DNA of 64,000 nucleotides. Source: IMCC45349 sp047219225. Its GTDB lineage: Bacteria > Bacteroidota > Bacteroidia > Flavobacteriales > Flavobacteriaceae. Made by a program: the position numbers and the translations under genes. Within the stretch, counting starts at the first letter, position 1, and each line of letters begins with the position of its first letter. Location of the stretch: positions 620,001-684,000 of the forward strand of contig NZ_CP178208.1 of NCBI RefSeq assembly GCF_047219225.1, in the 5' to 3' direction. Shown here one piece after another: positions 1 through 8,796 of the stretch. A model generated the notes under the pieces. The model was not told the DNA's origin, did not search any database, and saw only the letters and a program-made list of their open reading frames with translations.

Positions 1-620
1 CCTTGAGCCGATTCTATTTCTTCTTGAATAATACGTAGCTTTTCTTCGGTAGCTAAAATGTCCTCAACAGTTTTTGCATTTTTACGCAAAATAGATTCAT
101 AGCGTTGCTTTACTTCTAACTTAGTTTTTAAGCGTGTATTTAAATCTACATACTCTTCACTTACATCTTTAGTGGTTATATTTTCGTACTCCACAAATTC
201 TACCACACCATTAACAGAATCCATAAGCACATCAAAATACTCTTGAGGCACTTTAATTGTAAATCTATTTTCTATGCTATATAAATTATTCTCGAAACGT
301 AAATCGGAAATATAAGCTTTGTACTTTCCTGCAAACAGTTTTATTTTATGAGTTGCTAATTTTACATTTCTTACTTTATACCTTGCACTAGCAGATTTAA
401 TAATTTTTAAATCTTTAGGCATTTTAATACTTGTATTAGTAGATAAAGCAACATCATCGTTTACATTTTCTGGAGCGAAAGCATTATATTCGTCAGTAAC
501 CTTTACATCTTCTAAAGCATAAGCTTCGCTTTTCATTGATTGATTACAAGACATTATAACGATGCTTAAGAAAGTAAATACACTAATTTTTAATACGGAA
601 TTGAATTGTTTTGCGTTCAT
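1..620 (-). CDS. DUF4349-type lipoprotein (partial, runs off the window start)
   Basis: The minus-strand reading frame opens at an ATG at 618-620 and is still open at base 1, so only about 206 N-terminal residues are visible. It starts with a hydrophobic stretch ending in a lipobox (IVIMSC), so the product should be a lipoprotein. The later part (VDLNTRLKTKLEVKQRY, then a segment like VEDILATEEKLRIIQEEIE) resembles the coiled-coil portion of DUF4349 proteins, which are envelope proteins of unclear function. The C-terminal membrane segment typical of the family would lie outside the window. It is divergent from the next gene, with only about 50 nt between them. Confidence 0.7.
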   Translation of the reverse strand, partial: MNAKQFNSVLKISVFTFLSIVIMSCNQSMKSEAYALEDVKVTDEYNAFAPENVNDDVALSTNTSIKMPKDLKIIKSASARYKVRNVKLATHKIKLFAGKYKAYISDLRFENNLYSIENRFTIKVPQEYFDVLMDSVNGVVEFVEYENITTKDVSEEYVDLNTRLKTKLEVKQRYESILRKNAKTVEDILATEEKLRIIQEEIESAQ

Positions 621-668
621 AATTTTATATTTTTAAGAATTACATGAGCAAACCTATAGTCTATTGTT

Positions 669-1649
669 GTGTATGCTTTGAAAAGCTCTTGTAATACTTT
701 TGTAAACTATTTTACAATCACATTTTCAACTGTATATCAATTAGATACAAGTAATTTGACAAACACAGAAAAACATTTATTTTCTACTTTAAAACAAGCT
801 GTTGCCACTACATTTTTACAAAATTATAGTGCTCCTACTGCTATTGAAGATTGGAAAGGAGAAATAATTACTGCGTTTCAAGAAGACTTATTTAGTAAGG
901 TTAAAGCTAAAGTAAGCGAAAAATGGTTTTACACCTATTTTAAAAATGACACCGAAAAACTACCACGTATTGACATATTAAATTTACTAAGCGTCTATGT
1001 TGGTTTTGATAATTGGGAAGCATTTAAGGCAGCTCACAGCAATGCTAAAACACCTTCTAAAAAAGGAAGTATTCCAAAAGTTATCGCTTTAATAATTGTA
1101 TTAACAATGTTATTTGTTGTCACAAAACTATTTTCTAAAAACGAGTTCCATTTTTGTTTTGTTGACGAAGACAAAGGAGAAGCTATTACTAATATTGCAT
1201 TAGATATTAAGGTATTTATAGAAAATGAATCGCCTTTATTTTTTAAAACCGATAGTTTAGGATGTTTTAATTACACGACAAAAGACGATAGAATTAAATT
1301 TGTAGTACAATCACCTTATCATAAAACAGATACTATTATTAGACATATTGATGCCAATAGCAATCAAACTGTAAAACTAAAAACAGATGATTATGCACTT
1401 ATGTTAGATTACTATACTAATGGCAAAATAAAGGACTGGAAAAAGCGCAAACAACAACTGCAAAATTTAATTGCAGACAATGCACAGATTTACCAACTGT
1501 TTCCAAATAATATTGGTGTAGAAATTTACTCAAAAGATGATTTTATTAGAACACTTACCATACCAACACAAAGTTTAAAGCACATTAAAATACTTGGTAA
1601 ACATTATAGTAACGGAAAGATTGTAAAACTTAAATTTATGATAGAATGA
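669..1649 (+). CDS. Uncharacterised single-pass membrane protein
   Basis: No family is recognised. The 326-residue frame begins at a GTG; a TTG at 756, reading MTNTEKHLF, is an equally plausible start because the first 29 residues look like non-coding sequence. About 125 hydrophilic residues with WF/YF aromatic motifs precede one clear membrane helix at roughly residues 135-153. A C-terminal domain of about 170 residues follows; its first part (about 160-235) could be a small beta-sandwich. The stop overlaps the start of the next gene (ATGA, 4 bp), so the two are translationally coupled and probably work together. Confidence 0.6.
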   Translation: MYALKSSCNTFVNYFTITFSTVYQLDTSNLTNTEKHLFSTLKQAVATTFLQNYSAPTAIEDWKGEIITAFQEDLFSKVKAKVSEKWFYTYFKNDTEKLPRIDILNLLSVYVGFDNWEAFKAAHSNAKTPSKKGSIPKVIALIIVLTMLFVVTKLFSKNEFHFCFVDEDKGEAITNIALDIKVFIENESPLFFKTDSLGCFNYTTKDDRIKFVVQSPYHKTDTIIRHIDANSNQTVKLKTDDYALMLDYYTNGKIKDWKKRKQQLQNLIADNAQIYQLFPNNIGVEIYSKDDFIRTLTIPTQSLKHIKILGKHYSNGKIVKLKFMIE

Positions 1650-2140
1650 AAAAACTAGGATACATATTAAATTTTATGATTTTGGCTTCATGTATGAATA
1701 GTGCTAATGAAGCAGAAATGAAAAGTATTGAACCTGTTTTTGCAACTGAAAGTATGGACAATGATGACTTTTTTAGTTATACAGCTTCAGATTTTAATAA
1801 CACGCAATTGGCAGCTCAAAAACTACAAGAGTACTACGATTTGTCGTTACTAAAACAGCAGCATCCTGAGTTTGAAAACGATATTAAACTACAACTTGAA
1901 AATTTAGGAGAACTAACATTAAACTTACCAAAAACTGCAAGATCAATTAACATTGATAGTGTTACTGAATTGAGCAAAGAAACCTTAACTGATTCTACAA
2001 AACGTATTGTTTTAAAATACACCTCAAACTCCGATCGTGGTAAAACAACTGATACCATTTCTGCTATAATAAAAACCAAAACTATTACAGTAGATAACCA
2101 ACCCATTACTACTACAAAATTAAAGTTTAAAGAGCATTAA
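1646..2140 (+). CDS. Small lipoprotein of unknown function
   Basis: This 164-residue protein begins with a signal peptide and a lipobox ending in LASC (Cys16), so it should be anchored in the envelope. The mature part is polar, with no motif I recognise. It overlaps the preceding membrane-protein gene by 4 bp, implying co-translation and a shared envelope function. Nothing in the sequence indicates what that function is. Confidence 0.6.
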   Translation: MKKLGYILNFMILASCMNSANEAEMKSIEPVFATESMDNDDFFSYTASDFNNTQLAAQKLQEYYDLSLLKQQHPEFENDIKLQLENLGELTLNLPKTARSINIDSVTELSKETLTDSTKRIVLKYTSNSDRGKTTDTISAIIKTKTITVDNQPITTTKLKFKEH

Positions 2141-2221
2141 ATTACGAAAGAATTTTCTTCTTGTTTAAATTAAAACTCACGATATTAGCTAACTAAATTG
2201 CTATAAAAACAACCTACATTT

Positions 2222-2779
2222 ATGCGTTACATTTTTGGACTTCTACTCATTACGCTTTTTAGTACTAATATGCTTTATGCACAACCACAAAAAGGAAGAT
2301 TTATTGATGCTTCAATTGGGTTTGGTATAAGTATTCCTTCGGATGATATTGATATTGAAGGCTCTGGTTTTTATGCGCAGGCAGAATATGTATTCGCTAT
2401 AAAAAAATGGTTTGGTGTACGTCCTTATGCTGGTGTTATTTTTACATCACCAACAGAATCGGAAAATCCTTCATTATCAGAATATCGTGTATCATCTGAT
2501 GCTTTAATGCTAGGTGGTAAAGCACGTGTATGTGCTCCAATACCTTGGTTTGCTCCTTATTTTGAAGTTGGCTTAGGCGCTTCCTTTGGTAAGTTTGAAA
2601 CCTATACTCCTTTTGACAATATAGAAAAGAAAGGCGTTTTAATGCATATACCTTTAACTTTTGGTGTTGCTTTAGGTAAAAAACACAATGTAGAAATTGC
2701 CTTTTCATATTATTACCATCCAACTGCAAGTCAAGTAAATGGTGCCGCAGCTATTGGTATGAGTTTTCCTTTAAACTAA
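2222..2779 (+). CDS. Small outer-membrane beta-barrel protein
   Basis: The 185-residue product has an N-terminal signal peptide ending near LYAQ. After it come alternating hydrophobic and polar segments rich in aromatic and Gly residues (for example ASIGFGISI, YAQAEYVFAI, VGLGASFG). It ends in a hydrophobic strand finishing in FPLN. This is the pattern of a small eight-stranded outer-membrane barrel of the OmpA/OmpW-like or porin-family fold. The ligand or role is not evident. It stands alone, 81 nt after the preceding gene. Confidence 0.6.
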   Translation: MRYIFGLLLITLFSTNMLYAQPQKGRFIDASIGFGISIPSDDIDIEGSGFYAQAEYVFAIKKWFGVRPYAGVIFTSPTESENPSLSEYRVSSDALMLGGKARVCAPIPWFAPYFEVGLGASFGKFETYTPFDNIEKKGVLMHIPLTFGVALGKKHNVEIAFSYYYHPTASQVNGAAAIGMSFPLN

Positions 2780-2829
2780 AGAAAAGACATCAAATATGCT
2801 TATAAAAATTGTTTTGCTACATTTATAAA

Positions 2830-3150
2830 ATGAATGGATTAGACTATAGCATATCATTAAGAGAAAAAGGTCTTACTTCTAACCAAATAAAAGAAAAGAT
2901 GAGAGCGAAAGGATTTGAGGAATCTCAAATTCAATTTTACTTAAAAAAATCTGATGAAATACATCTAGATAATCTGATTCACAATAGAAAACCTAAATCT
3001 GCTAAAAAAATAAAAAATGGTTTAAAAATGGCTGCTTTATTGTTTAGCTTTTTTCTTCTGTATTTAGTGTTTTTCGGTTATGCCACAATTGGTTTATTAG
3101 GCCTCTTTTTTATATGGAGCTTAATTCGCTATGGTTCTTATAGAAAATAA
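2830..3150 (+). CDS. Small protein with C-terminal membrane hairpin
   Basis: The chosen start is the ATG at 2830 (MNGLDYSISL); an upstream in-frame extension to 2809 has no sensible sequence. The resulting product is about 106 residues. The first 60 are charged and helical, with a segment (LTSNQIKEKMRAKGF) that reads like a small helix-turn-helix or UBA-like fold. The rest contains two closely spaced hydrophobic helices. The function is unknown. The end overlaps the next gene by 20 bp, suggesting coupled expression. Confidence 0.55.
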   Translation: MNGLDYSISLREKGLTSNQIKEKMRAKGFEESQIQFYLKKSDEIHLDNLIHNRKPKSAKKIKNGLKMAALLFSFFLLYLVFFGYATIGLLGLFFIWSLIRYGSYRK

Positions 3151-3727
3151 AGGTTATTATGATAAAGATTACTGTATTTTGAAAATCAAGAAAAATATAT
3201 TTGAACCTCATTTTGAAAAACTAGCTTTAGAAGAGGGAATTGAAGTAGAAAAGAAATATGAATCTGCGAGTTCTAAGTTAATTACTTTTTTAGATATGGC
3301 TGACTATAATGACGATTTAAGAGTAAAGTCATTAAGCTTAAAGATTCCATATAAAAATAACATTATTTGTGTTCACTATGAAGTTGGTGATATTAAATTA
3401 GGAACAATAGAATCTGCTTTTTCTGAAATAAATAAATTACCACAATTTGATATAACAACAAGAAGCCATTTTAAACGATTAATCTTTAGAAATAAAAATA
3501 TTCTAAAAGTAAATTCAAAAAAAGAAAAGTTTAAAAAACGCCTAGAAAAATTACTTTCAGAAACTGAGTTAGAATTAATAGCACGTAAAACATTGTTTTT
3601 ACCAGAAACAAAAAGTATTAATTATAATATAAAGACTGAATTTTCATTATCTTTTGATGATAATCTTGAAGTGTTAATGCCTTTAATTAGCTTTTACAAG
3701 TCATTAATTGATTGGTCAAAAGAATAA
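3131..3727 (+). CDS. Hypothetical cytoplasmic protein
   Basis: A 198-residue protein with no signal peptide or membrane segment and no motif I recognise. It is Lys/Glu-rich, with mixed alpha/beta character. It begins inside the last codons of the preceding membrane-protein gene (20 bp overlap), so the two are likely a small operon. The intergenic element beginning at 3733 starts immediately after its stop codon. Confidence 0.5.
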   Translation: MVLIENKGYYDKDYCILKIKKNIFEPHFEKLALEEGIEVEKKYESASSKLITFLDMADYNDDLRVKSLSLKIPYKNNIICVHYEVGDIKLGTIESAFSEINKLPQFDITTRSHFKRLIFRNKNILKVNSKKEKFKKRLEKLLSETELELIARKTLFLPETKSINYNIKTEFSLSFDDNLEVLMPLISFYKSLIDWSKE

Positions 3728-3732
3728 GATTT

Positions 3733-3830
3733 ATTTCTACGTATTGATTTTTTGTTGTGAAAACGCTAACTTCGTTTAACACTATATATAAATCATTAAA
3801 ACGAGTTCATTTAAGCTCGTTAGTTACAAT
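3733..3830 (-). repeat. Inverted cassette-end element, left copy 1
   Basis: Upstream of the gene at 3838. Positions 3733-3751 match 40331-40349 exactly, and 3766-3782 (CTAACTTCGTTTAACAC) match 40364-40380 exactly, with the same 33-nt offset between the two blocks. The segment 3798-3830 aligns without gaps to 40421-40453 (24 of 33 identical), including a small hairpin ACGAG...CTCGT. Read on the minus strand, the element runs from a GTAACTAAC-like end to GTTAAACGAAG, the same terminus as the elements at 42865-43000 and 56689-56808. Confidence 0.6.
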
Positions 3831-3837
3831 AGTTTAA

Positions 3838-4233
3838 ATGATGAAAACATTTTTCTCTATATTATTTCTATTAATCAATTTAACCTGTATTTCTCAAACC
3901 ATTCAAGATCGAGAAAGAATTGAGAAGGATTTTAAAGCCAAAGGTGATTTAGATTTGGTATTATTCAGACTAGACTCAATAGAAATAAAATCGAACTACT
4001 TGAGAGAAAATAATGTTTCATATGAAATCCTCAGATTTAAGATTTCGGGAATTGATAATGACGGAAAAATTATTTTTCATTCAATTTCTTGGAGTAACAA
4101 AATTCCAACTGAATTTAAACAAAAAATTACAAAATGTAACGAATGTAAAAGCATTAAAATAGATGAAGTAACAATTAGTTGGTTTACTGGAACAAATACT
4201 CTGACGTTAGAAAAGATTTGGAAAATAGAATAA
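3838..4233 (+). CDS. Small secreted protein of unknown function (cassette gene)
   Basis: A 131-residue product with a signal peptide (hydrophobic core FSILFLLINLTC, probable cleavage near CISQ). The mature part is charged and mostly beta-like. It contains a CNEC pair (the codons for KCNECK lie around 4132-4150) and ends in a segment containing WFTGTNTLTLEKIW. No family is recognised. The gene stands alone between an inverted cassette-end element on the left and a degraded one on the right, the same arrangement as at 40533 and 56282, so it may have been acquired as a single-gene cassette. Confidence 0.55.
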   Translation: MMKTFFSILFLLINLTCISQTIQDRERIEKDFKAKGDLDLVLFRLDSIEIKSNYLRENNVSYEILRFKISGIDNDGKIIFHSISWSNKIPTEFKQKITKCNECKSIKIDEVTISWFTGTNTLTLEKIWKIE

Positions 4234-4239
4234 CTAAGG

Positions 4240-4277
4240 TAGTCAACAACACCTATAATTCAACGTGGTAGATTAAC
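4240..4277 (+). repeat. Degenerate right-hand cassette-end remnant
   Basis: The sequence GTCAACAACACCTATAA resembles the inner end of the element at 42865 (GCCAACAATGGCTATAA; 13 of 17 aligned bases agree), and a GATTAAC lies near 4271. The long stem and the GTTAAACGA terminus are missing, so this is at best a truncated copy. It lies in the expected place, immediately after the 3838-4233 gene. Confidence 0.3.
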
Positions 4278-4280
4278 ATA

Positions 4281-4315
4281 AAAAACCTCCAAATAATAAT
4301 AATTTGGAGGTTTTT
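4281..4315. terminator. Bidirectional rho-independent terminator
   Basis: A perfect stem AAAAACCTCCAAA / TTTGGAGGTTTTT around an ATAATAATAA-like loop, with A and T tracts on either side. It sits between the convergent genes ending at 4233 (plus) and 4346 (minus) and can serve both. Confidence 0.8.
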
Positions 4316-4345
4316 AATTTAATTCACGTTAATAGCGTCGTGCAC

Positions 4346-5041
4346 CTAAGGTGTTGTACTTGATACTTGCAGCATCTTTCCGTTATAATATTTATGTCCA
4401 TTTAATGAAAAATTGGCAATATATATAGCCATTTCTTGTGCAGTCGTTGGTGCTTGGTAACCAGGAAATGCTTCTTCTAACATTTCGGTTTGTACAGCTC
4501 CTAAGGCTAATACATTAAATGCAATTCCAGATGCTTTATATTCTTCGGCTAACAACTCTGTTAATGTAATTACAGCTCCTTTACTAGAACTATAAGCCGC
4601 TAATCCTGGGAATTTCATACTACCTTGTACACCTCCCATAGAACTAATAGTAACCACATGACTTTTAGCTTTCATAAAAGGCACCATAACTCTTGTTAAC
4701 TCAGCCACTCCAAATACATTGGTTCTATAAACGTATTCAAAATCTGCCATGGTAGTTTCGTTAAAAGGCCTGTTTAAAAGTGTACCTGCATTATTAATTA
4801 ATACATCTACTTGTTTCCAATTGTCTTCAACAAAAGCAGTTACTTTTTTATAATCTTCGGCATTACTTAAATCAAATGCCATAGAAGTAATATTATCGAA
4901 ATTTAAATTACTTACTGGTTGTGCATTTCTAGATAATGCCAACACATTATGACCTTGACTAGCAAAAAGATGCACTAGCTCAAAACCAATACCTCTACTG
5001 GTTCCTGTTATAATTATATTTTTACTCTGCTGCTTGCTCAT
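4346..5041 (-). CDS. SDR family NAD(P)-dependent oxidoreductase
   Basis: A classical short-chain dehydrogenase/reductase of 231 residues. The nucleotide-binding glycine motif TGTSRGIG is at residues 12-19, NNAG at 83-86, the catalytic Ser near 133-134, and the YxxxK pair at Tyr150/Lys154 (YSSSK). The substrate cannot be inferred. The start overlaps the end of the upstream M28 peptidase gene by 20 bp, so the two are co-transcribed. A bidirectional terminator follows the stop. Confidence 0.9.
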   Translation of the reverse strand: MSKQQSKNIIITGTSRGIGFELVHLFASQGHNVLALSRNAQPVSNLNFDNITSMAFDLSNAEDYKKVTAFVEDNWKQVDVLINNAGTLLNRPFNETTMADFEYVYRTNVFGVAELTRVMVPFMKAKSHVVTISSMGGVQGSMKFPGLAAYSSSKGAVITLTELLAEEYKASGIAFNVLALGAVQTEMLEEAFPGYQAPTTAQEMAIYIANFSLNGHKYYNGKMLQVSSTTP

Positions 5042-5990
5042 GCATTTGTATTTCTCTAGTTTCAGAATTTGTTATAGCTTCCATAGCAGGAGTTAACTTA
5101 TTAATTAAGTTAGCCATAAATTCAAAATTCATTAATTCGGTTTCATCATCCACATGGTGATAATAATCAAAGTTAGACATATCACAAGATGATAATGTAT
5201 GACATGGTAAATTAAACTCTTTATAAAATGGATAATTATCCGAACGCTTAAACAAACTATACTTTTTTGCTACCTCTGATTCACCTACAATATTTGAATT
5301 TGTATAAGCATTAATTTTTTCGGCCATATTAGACAACTCAAAACCTGTTGCTAGTACCTCATAGCCTCTATTATCAGTAAACGGTACACCAATCATTTCA
5401 AAGTTCACCATAGTATAAAGGTTTAGATTTTCTTCCTTTAACCTTTTAGCTAAATGACTTGAACCTAGTAATCCTCTTTCTTCTGCAGTAAATAATGCAA
5501 ACATTACACTACGCTTATTACTCTTTTTTGTTGCAAAATATTTAGCCATTGCTAATACAGCAGCAGTTCCTGTAGCGTTATCATTTGCGCCATTTCCAAT
5601 AGAATCGTTTCCAACCTTTCTACCAAACCCAATATGGTCATAGTGGGCTCCAATTATAACCACCTCATCTTTTAACTTATCATCATTACCTTCAACAAAT
5701 CCAACAACATTAAAAGCATCCAAACTATCTACTTTAAAATTATCACGATACTCATTAAAGTATGGCTTAGCACCATATTCTACGAATCTATCTTCAATAA
5801 ATTTAGCAGCAGACTCAATACCTTCTGTTCCAGTATCACGTCCTTTAAGTTCATCAGAAGCTAAAAAAGATACAGCTTCTTTTAATTCGTTACTTGTAAT
5901 GGTTACTTCTTTTACTTTCTTAGTTTCAGATTTGTCTTTTTTACAGCTTAACACTAATAATAAGACTACTAATGGGAATATTTTTTTCAT
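5022..5990 (-). CDS. M28 family metallopeptidase lipoprotein
   Basis: A 322-residue zinc aminopeptidase-like protein. The N-terminus is a lipoprotein signal with lipobox LVLSC (Cys16). Metal and catalytic residues of family M28 are visible: H116 in GAHYDHIG, D137 in NGANDNATG, and the E170-E171 pair in AEERGLLGS. A downstream NFEMIG segment and a C-terminal YYHHVDDE supply the remaining ligands. It probably trims peptides in the periplasm or at the outer membrane. The reading frame overlaps the downstream SDR gene by 20 bp. Confidence 0.9.
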   Translation of the reverse strand: MKKIFPLVVLLLVLSCKKDKSETKKVKEVTITSNELKEAVSFLASDELKGRDTGTEGIESAAKFIEDRFVEYGAKPYFNEYRDNFKVDSLDAFNVVGFVEGNDDKLKDEVVIIGAHYDHIGFGRKVGNDSIGNGANDNATGTAAVLAMAKYFATKKSNKRSVMFALFTAEERGLLGSSHLAKRLKEENLNLYTMVNFEMIGVPFTDNRGYEVLATGFELSNMAEKINAYTNSNIVGESEVAKKYSLFKRSDNYPFYKEFNLPCHTLSSCDMSNFDYYHHVDDETELMNFEFMANLINKLTPAMEAITNSETREIQMHEQAAE

Positions 5991-6057
5991 AAAGAATTTT
6001 GTTTGGGACTAAGATATAAAATCCTCGTATTCCATCATACAATTTATCTTCTATACA

Positions 6058-6094
6058 TAAAAAAAGCCATTACAAATTGTAATGGCTTTTGTTT
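6058..6094. terminator. Rho-independent terminator of the pdh genes
   Basis: The hairpin AAAAAGCCATTACAA / TTGTAATGGCTTTT with flanking A and T runs lies just after the E2 stop codon at 6114 (minus strand), between the PDH genes and the M28 peptidase gene. Confidence 0.8.
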
Positions 6095-6113
6095 ATTATA
6101 TAAATCTCTGCAC

Positions 6114-7703
6114 TTATACTAACATAGTTACAGGGTTTTCAATATATCCTTTTAAAGTTTGTAAAAACTGTGCTCCTGTAGCACCATCAACAGTTCTATG
6201 GTCACAAGCCATACATAACTTCATGGTATTTCCAGGTACTACTTGTCCGTTTTTAACAACTGGTTTTTGTACAATTGCTCCAACAGATAAAATTGCTGAA
6301 TTTGGCTGATTGATAATAGATGTAAAACTTTCTATACCAAACATACCTAAATTAGAAATAGTAAATGTACTTCCTTCCATTTCGTCTAACGATAATTTCT
6401 TATCTCTAGCTCGAACAGCGTAATCTTTTACAGCAGCATTAATTTGTGGTAATGATTGCTCGTTAGCAAATCTAACCACTGGTACTACTAAACCATCTGG
6501 TACTGCAACAGCCACACCAATATGTACATGGTTATTTAATTTCATTCTGTCATCAAACCACTGAGAATTTACTTGTGGATGCTGACGTAATGCCAAAGCA
6601 CATGCTTTAACAATCATATCGTTAAATGAAATTTTTGTATCAGGTAAAGAGTTATACTGAGTTCTAAATGCAATAGCATTGTCCATATCAAACTCCACAT
6701 TTAAGTAATAATGTGGTGCTGTAAACTTAGATTTAGCTAAGTTTTTAGCAATAGCCTTACGCATATTAGAGTTTTTAACCTCATCAAAGTCTTCTTGACC
6801 TGTAGGTACAAACTTAGCAACAGAAGCAGATGATACAGCAGCTGGTGTAAAGTTTTCAATATCTCTTTTTATAATTCGTCCATTTTCTCCAGAACCTTGT
6901 ACTTGTGATAAGTTAATTCCTTTTTCTTCAGCCATTTTCTTAGCTAAAGGTGATATAAACACACGTCCTGTTGATGTATTTACAACTGGCACAGGTGCTT
7001 CTACCTTAGTTTCTTTTTTAGGAGCAGCTTTTGGTGCTTCTTGTTTAGGAGCTTCTACTGATTGAGCAGTTTCAATTGAAAAGTTAGCAGCTACATTTGA
7101 AACATCAGTTCCAGCAGGACCAATAATTGCTAATAGGTCATCAACTTTAGCAGTTTCTCCTTCTTGTAAACCAACATATAATAAAGTTCCAGCATTGAAA
7201 GACTCAAACTCCATTGTTGCCTTATCTGTTTCTATTTCAGCAAGGATATCACCTTCTTCAACAACGTCACCAACTTGTTTTAACCAAGTAGCAACCGTAC
7301 CTTCTTCCATAGTATCACTTAAACGTGGCATTGTTACTACAACTACACCTTCAGGAATTGCTACAGATTCTTGTGTAGGTTTTGATGCTTCAACTGGTGC
7401 TTCAACATTTTCTTGAGCAGGTGCTTCTTGGGTTGCTCCATTTAACAATCCAGAAATATCTTCTCCTTCATTTCCAATAATTGCTAAAAGTTCATCTACC
7501 TTAGTAGTTTCACCTTCTTGCACTCCAATATGCAGTAAAGTACCTTCATGAAATGATTCAAATTCCATGGTAGCCTTATCTGTTTCTATTTCTGCTAAAA
7601 TATCGCCTTCTTCAACTTTATCGCCAACTTGTTTTAACCAAGCAGCAACCGTTCCTTCTTCCATTGTGTCACTCAAACGAGGCATTGTGATTATTTCTGC
7701 CAT
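6114..7703 (-). CDS. pdhC: Pyruvate dehydrogenase complex E2 (dihydrolipoamide acetyltransferase)
   Basis: The acetyltransferase core of the pyruvate dehydrogenase complex, 529 residues. Two nearly identical lipoyl domains are visible (about 1-80 and 122-200), each with the lipoylated lysine in ETDKATMEFESF. A peripheral-subunit-binding domain (about 248-290, beginning VFISPLAKKMAEEKG) follows, then the catalytic domain with the active-site motif DHRTVDG near the C-terminus. Ala/Pro/Glu-rich linkers join the domains. It starts 3 nt after the E1 alpha stop. No E1 beta gene is nearby, as is usual in flavobacteria. Confidence 0.95.
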   Translation of the reverse strand: MAEIITMPRLSDTMEEGTVAAWLKQVGDKVEEGDILAEIETDKATMEFESFHEGTLLHIGVQEGETTKVDELLAIIGNEGEDISGLLNGATQEAPAQENVEAPVEASKPTQESVAIPEGVVVVTMPRLSDTMEEGTVATWLKQVGDVVEEGDILAEIETDKATMEFESFNAGTLLYVGLQEGETAKVDDLLAIIGPAGTDVSNVAANFSIETAQSVEAPKQEAPKAAPKKETKVEAPVPVVNTSTGRVFISPLAKKMAEEKGINLSQVQGSGENGRIIKRDIENFTPAAVSSASVAKFVPTGQEDFDEVKNSNMRKAIAKNLAKSKFTAPHYYLNVEFDMDNAIAFRTQYNSLPDTKISFNDMIVKACALALRQHPQVNSQWFDDRMKLNNHVHIGVAVAVPDGLVVPVVRFANEQSLPQINAAVKDYAVRARDKKLSLDEMEGSTFTISNLGMFGIESFTSIINQPNSAILSVGAIVQKPVVKNGQVVPGNTMKLCMACDHRTVDGATGAQFLQTLKGYIENPVTMLV

Positions 7704-7706
7704 AGC

Positions 7707-8705
7707 TTATAATTTATGTGGTAAAAATGGATAATCTTCTTGTTCGTAAACTGCATCATACATCACGTTCTTTTCTGGCCAAGGTGAGTTTTCTGCAAAT
7801 TCTTCACATTCTTTCACTAAATCTTTAACACGCTTATCCATTACAGCAATGTCATCTTCAGAAGCATAGTTATTTTCAAGAATGATATCTTTTACTTGTG
7901 TAATAGGATCAATTTTCTTGTACTCTTCTACTTCTTCTTTAGTTCTATAGTGTTGCGCATCACTCATAGAGTGCCCTCTATAACGATACGTTTTCATTTC
8001 TAAAAATGTTGGTCCATCACCACGACGAGCTCTTTGAATAGCTTCATCGAAAGCTTCAGCAACCTTTATTGGATTCATTCCATCAACTGGACCACAAGGC
8101 ATTTCATATCCTAAACCTAGTTTCCAAACATCGGTATGGTTTGCTGTACGCTCTACCGAAGTTCCCATAGCATAACCATTGTTTTCACAAACAAAAACTA
8201 CTGGTAATTTCCAGTTCATAGCCATGTTAAACGTTTCGTGTAAAGATCCTTGTCTAGCAGCACCATCACCAAAATAACATAATGTTACACCTCCAGTTTC
8301 ATTATACTTATCTCCAAATGCCATTCCAGCACCTAAAGGAATTTGTCCACCTACAATACCATGACCTCCATAAAAACCATGTTCTTTAGAAAAGATATGC
8401 ATAGAACCTCCTAGTCCTTGAGATGTCCCTGTAGCTTTACCATAAAGCTCAGCCATCACACGACGAGGGTCTACTCCCATTCCAATTGGTTGTACGTGAT
8501 TACGGTAAGCAGTAATCATTTTATCTTTAGATAAATCCATAGCATGTAAAGCACCTGCTAATACTGCTTCTTGACCATTATATAAGTGAAGAAATCCTCT
8601 TACCTTTTGTTGAATATAAACTGCAGCAAGTTTGTCTTCAAACTTTCTCCAGAATAACATGTCTTCATACCATTTAAGATACGTTTCTTTAGTTATCTTT
8701 TGCAT
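7707..8705 (-). CDS. pdhA: Pyruvate dehydrogenase E1 component, alpha subunit
   Basis: A 332-residue thiamine-diphosphate-dependent E1 alpha subunit that decarboxylates pyruvate and, with E1 beta, acetylates the lipoyl groups of E2. The ThDP/Mg-binding motif GDGAARQGSLHETFNMA...NN is present (ending CENNGYAMGT), along with the GGHGIVGGQ loop and the phosphorylation-loop-like YRYRGHSMSD. The length is normal. It is the first gene of a two-gene unit with E2 and has a good promoter at 8736-8764. Confidence 0.95.
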   Translation of the reverse strand: MQKITKETYLKWYEDMLFWRKFEDKLAAVYIQQKVRGFLHLYNGQEAVLAGALHAMDLSKDKMITAYRNHVQPIGMGVDPRRVMAELYGKATGTSQGLGGSMHIFSKEHGFYGGHGIVGGQIPLGAGMAFGDKYNETGGVTLCYFGDGAARQGSLHETFNMAMNWKLPVVFVCENNGYAMGTSVERTANHTDVWKLGLGYEMPCGPVDGMNPIKVAEAFDEAIQRARRGDGPTFLEMKTYRYRGHSMSDAQHYRTKEEVEEYKKIDPITQVKDIILENNYASEDDIAVMDKRVKDLVKECEEFAENSPWPEKNVMYDAVYEQEDYPFLPHKL

Positions 8706-8735
8706 GTACTAGTTTCGTTTTAGTTTAGCGAACTA

Positions 8736-8764
8736 CAAAAGTAACACTTTGCGTGATATTGCAA
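8736..8764 (-). promoter_or_regulatory. Promoter of pdhA-pdhC
   Basis: Read on the minus strand: TTG at 8764-8762, an 18-nt spacer, then TACTTTTG at 8743-8736, matching the Bacteroidota housekeeping pattern TTG-N19-TAnnTTTG. It lies about 30 nt upstream of the pdhA ATG. Confidence 0.7.
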
Positions 8765-8796
8765 AAAGACTAAGGCTTAATTTTTTTCCGAAAACG

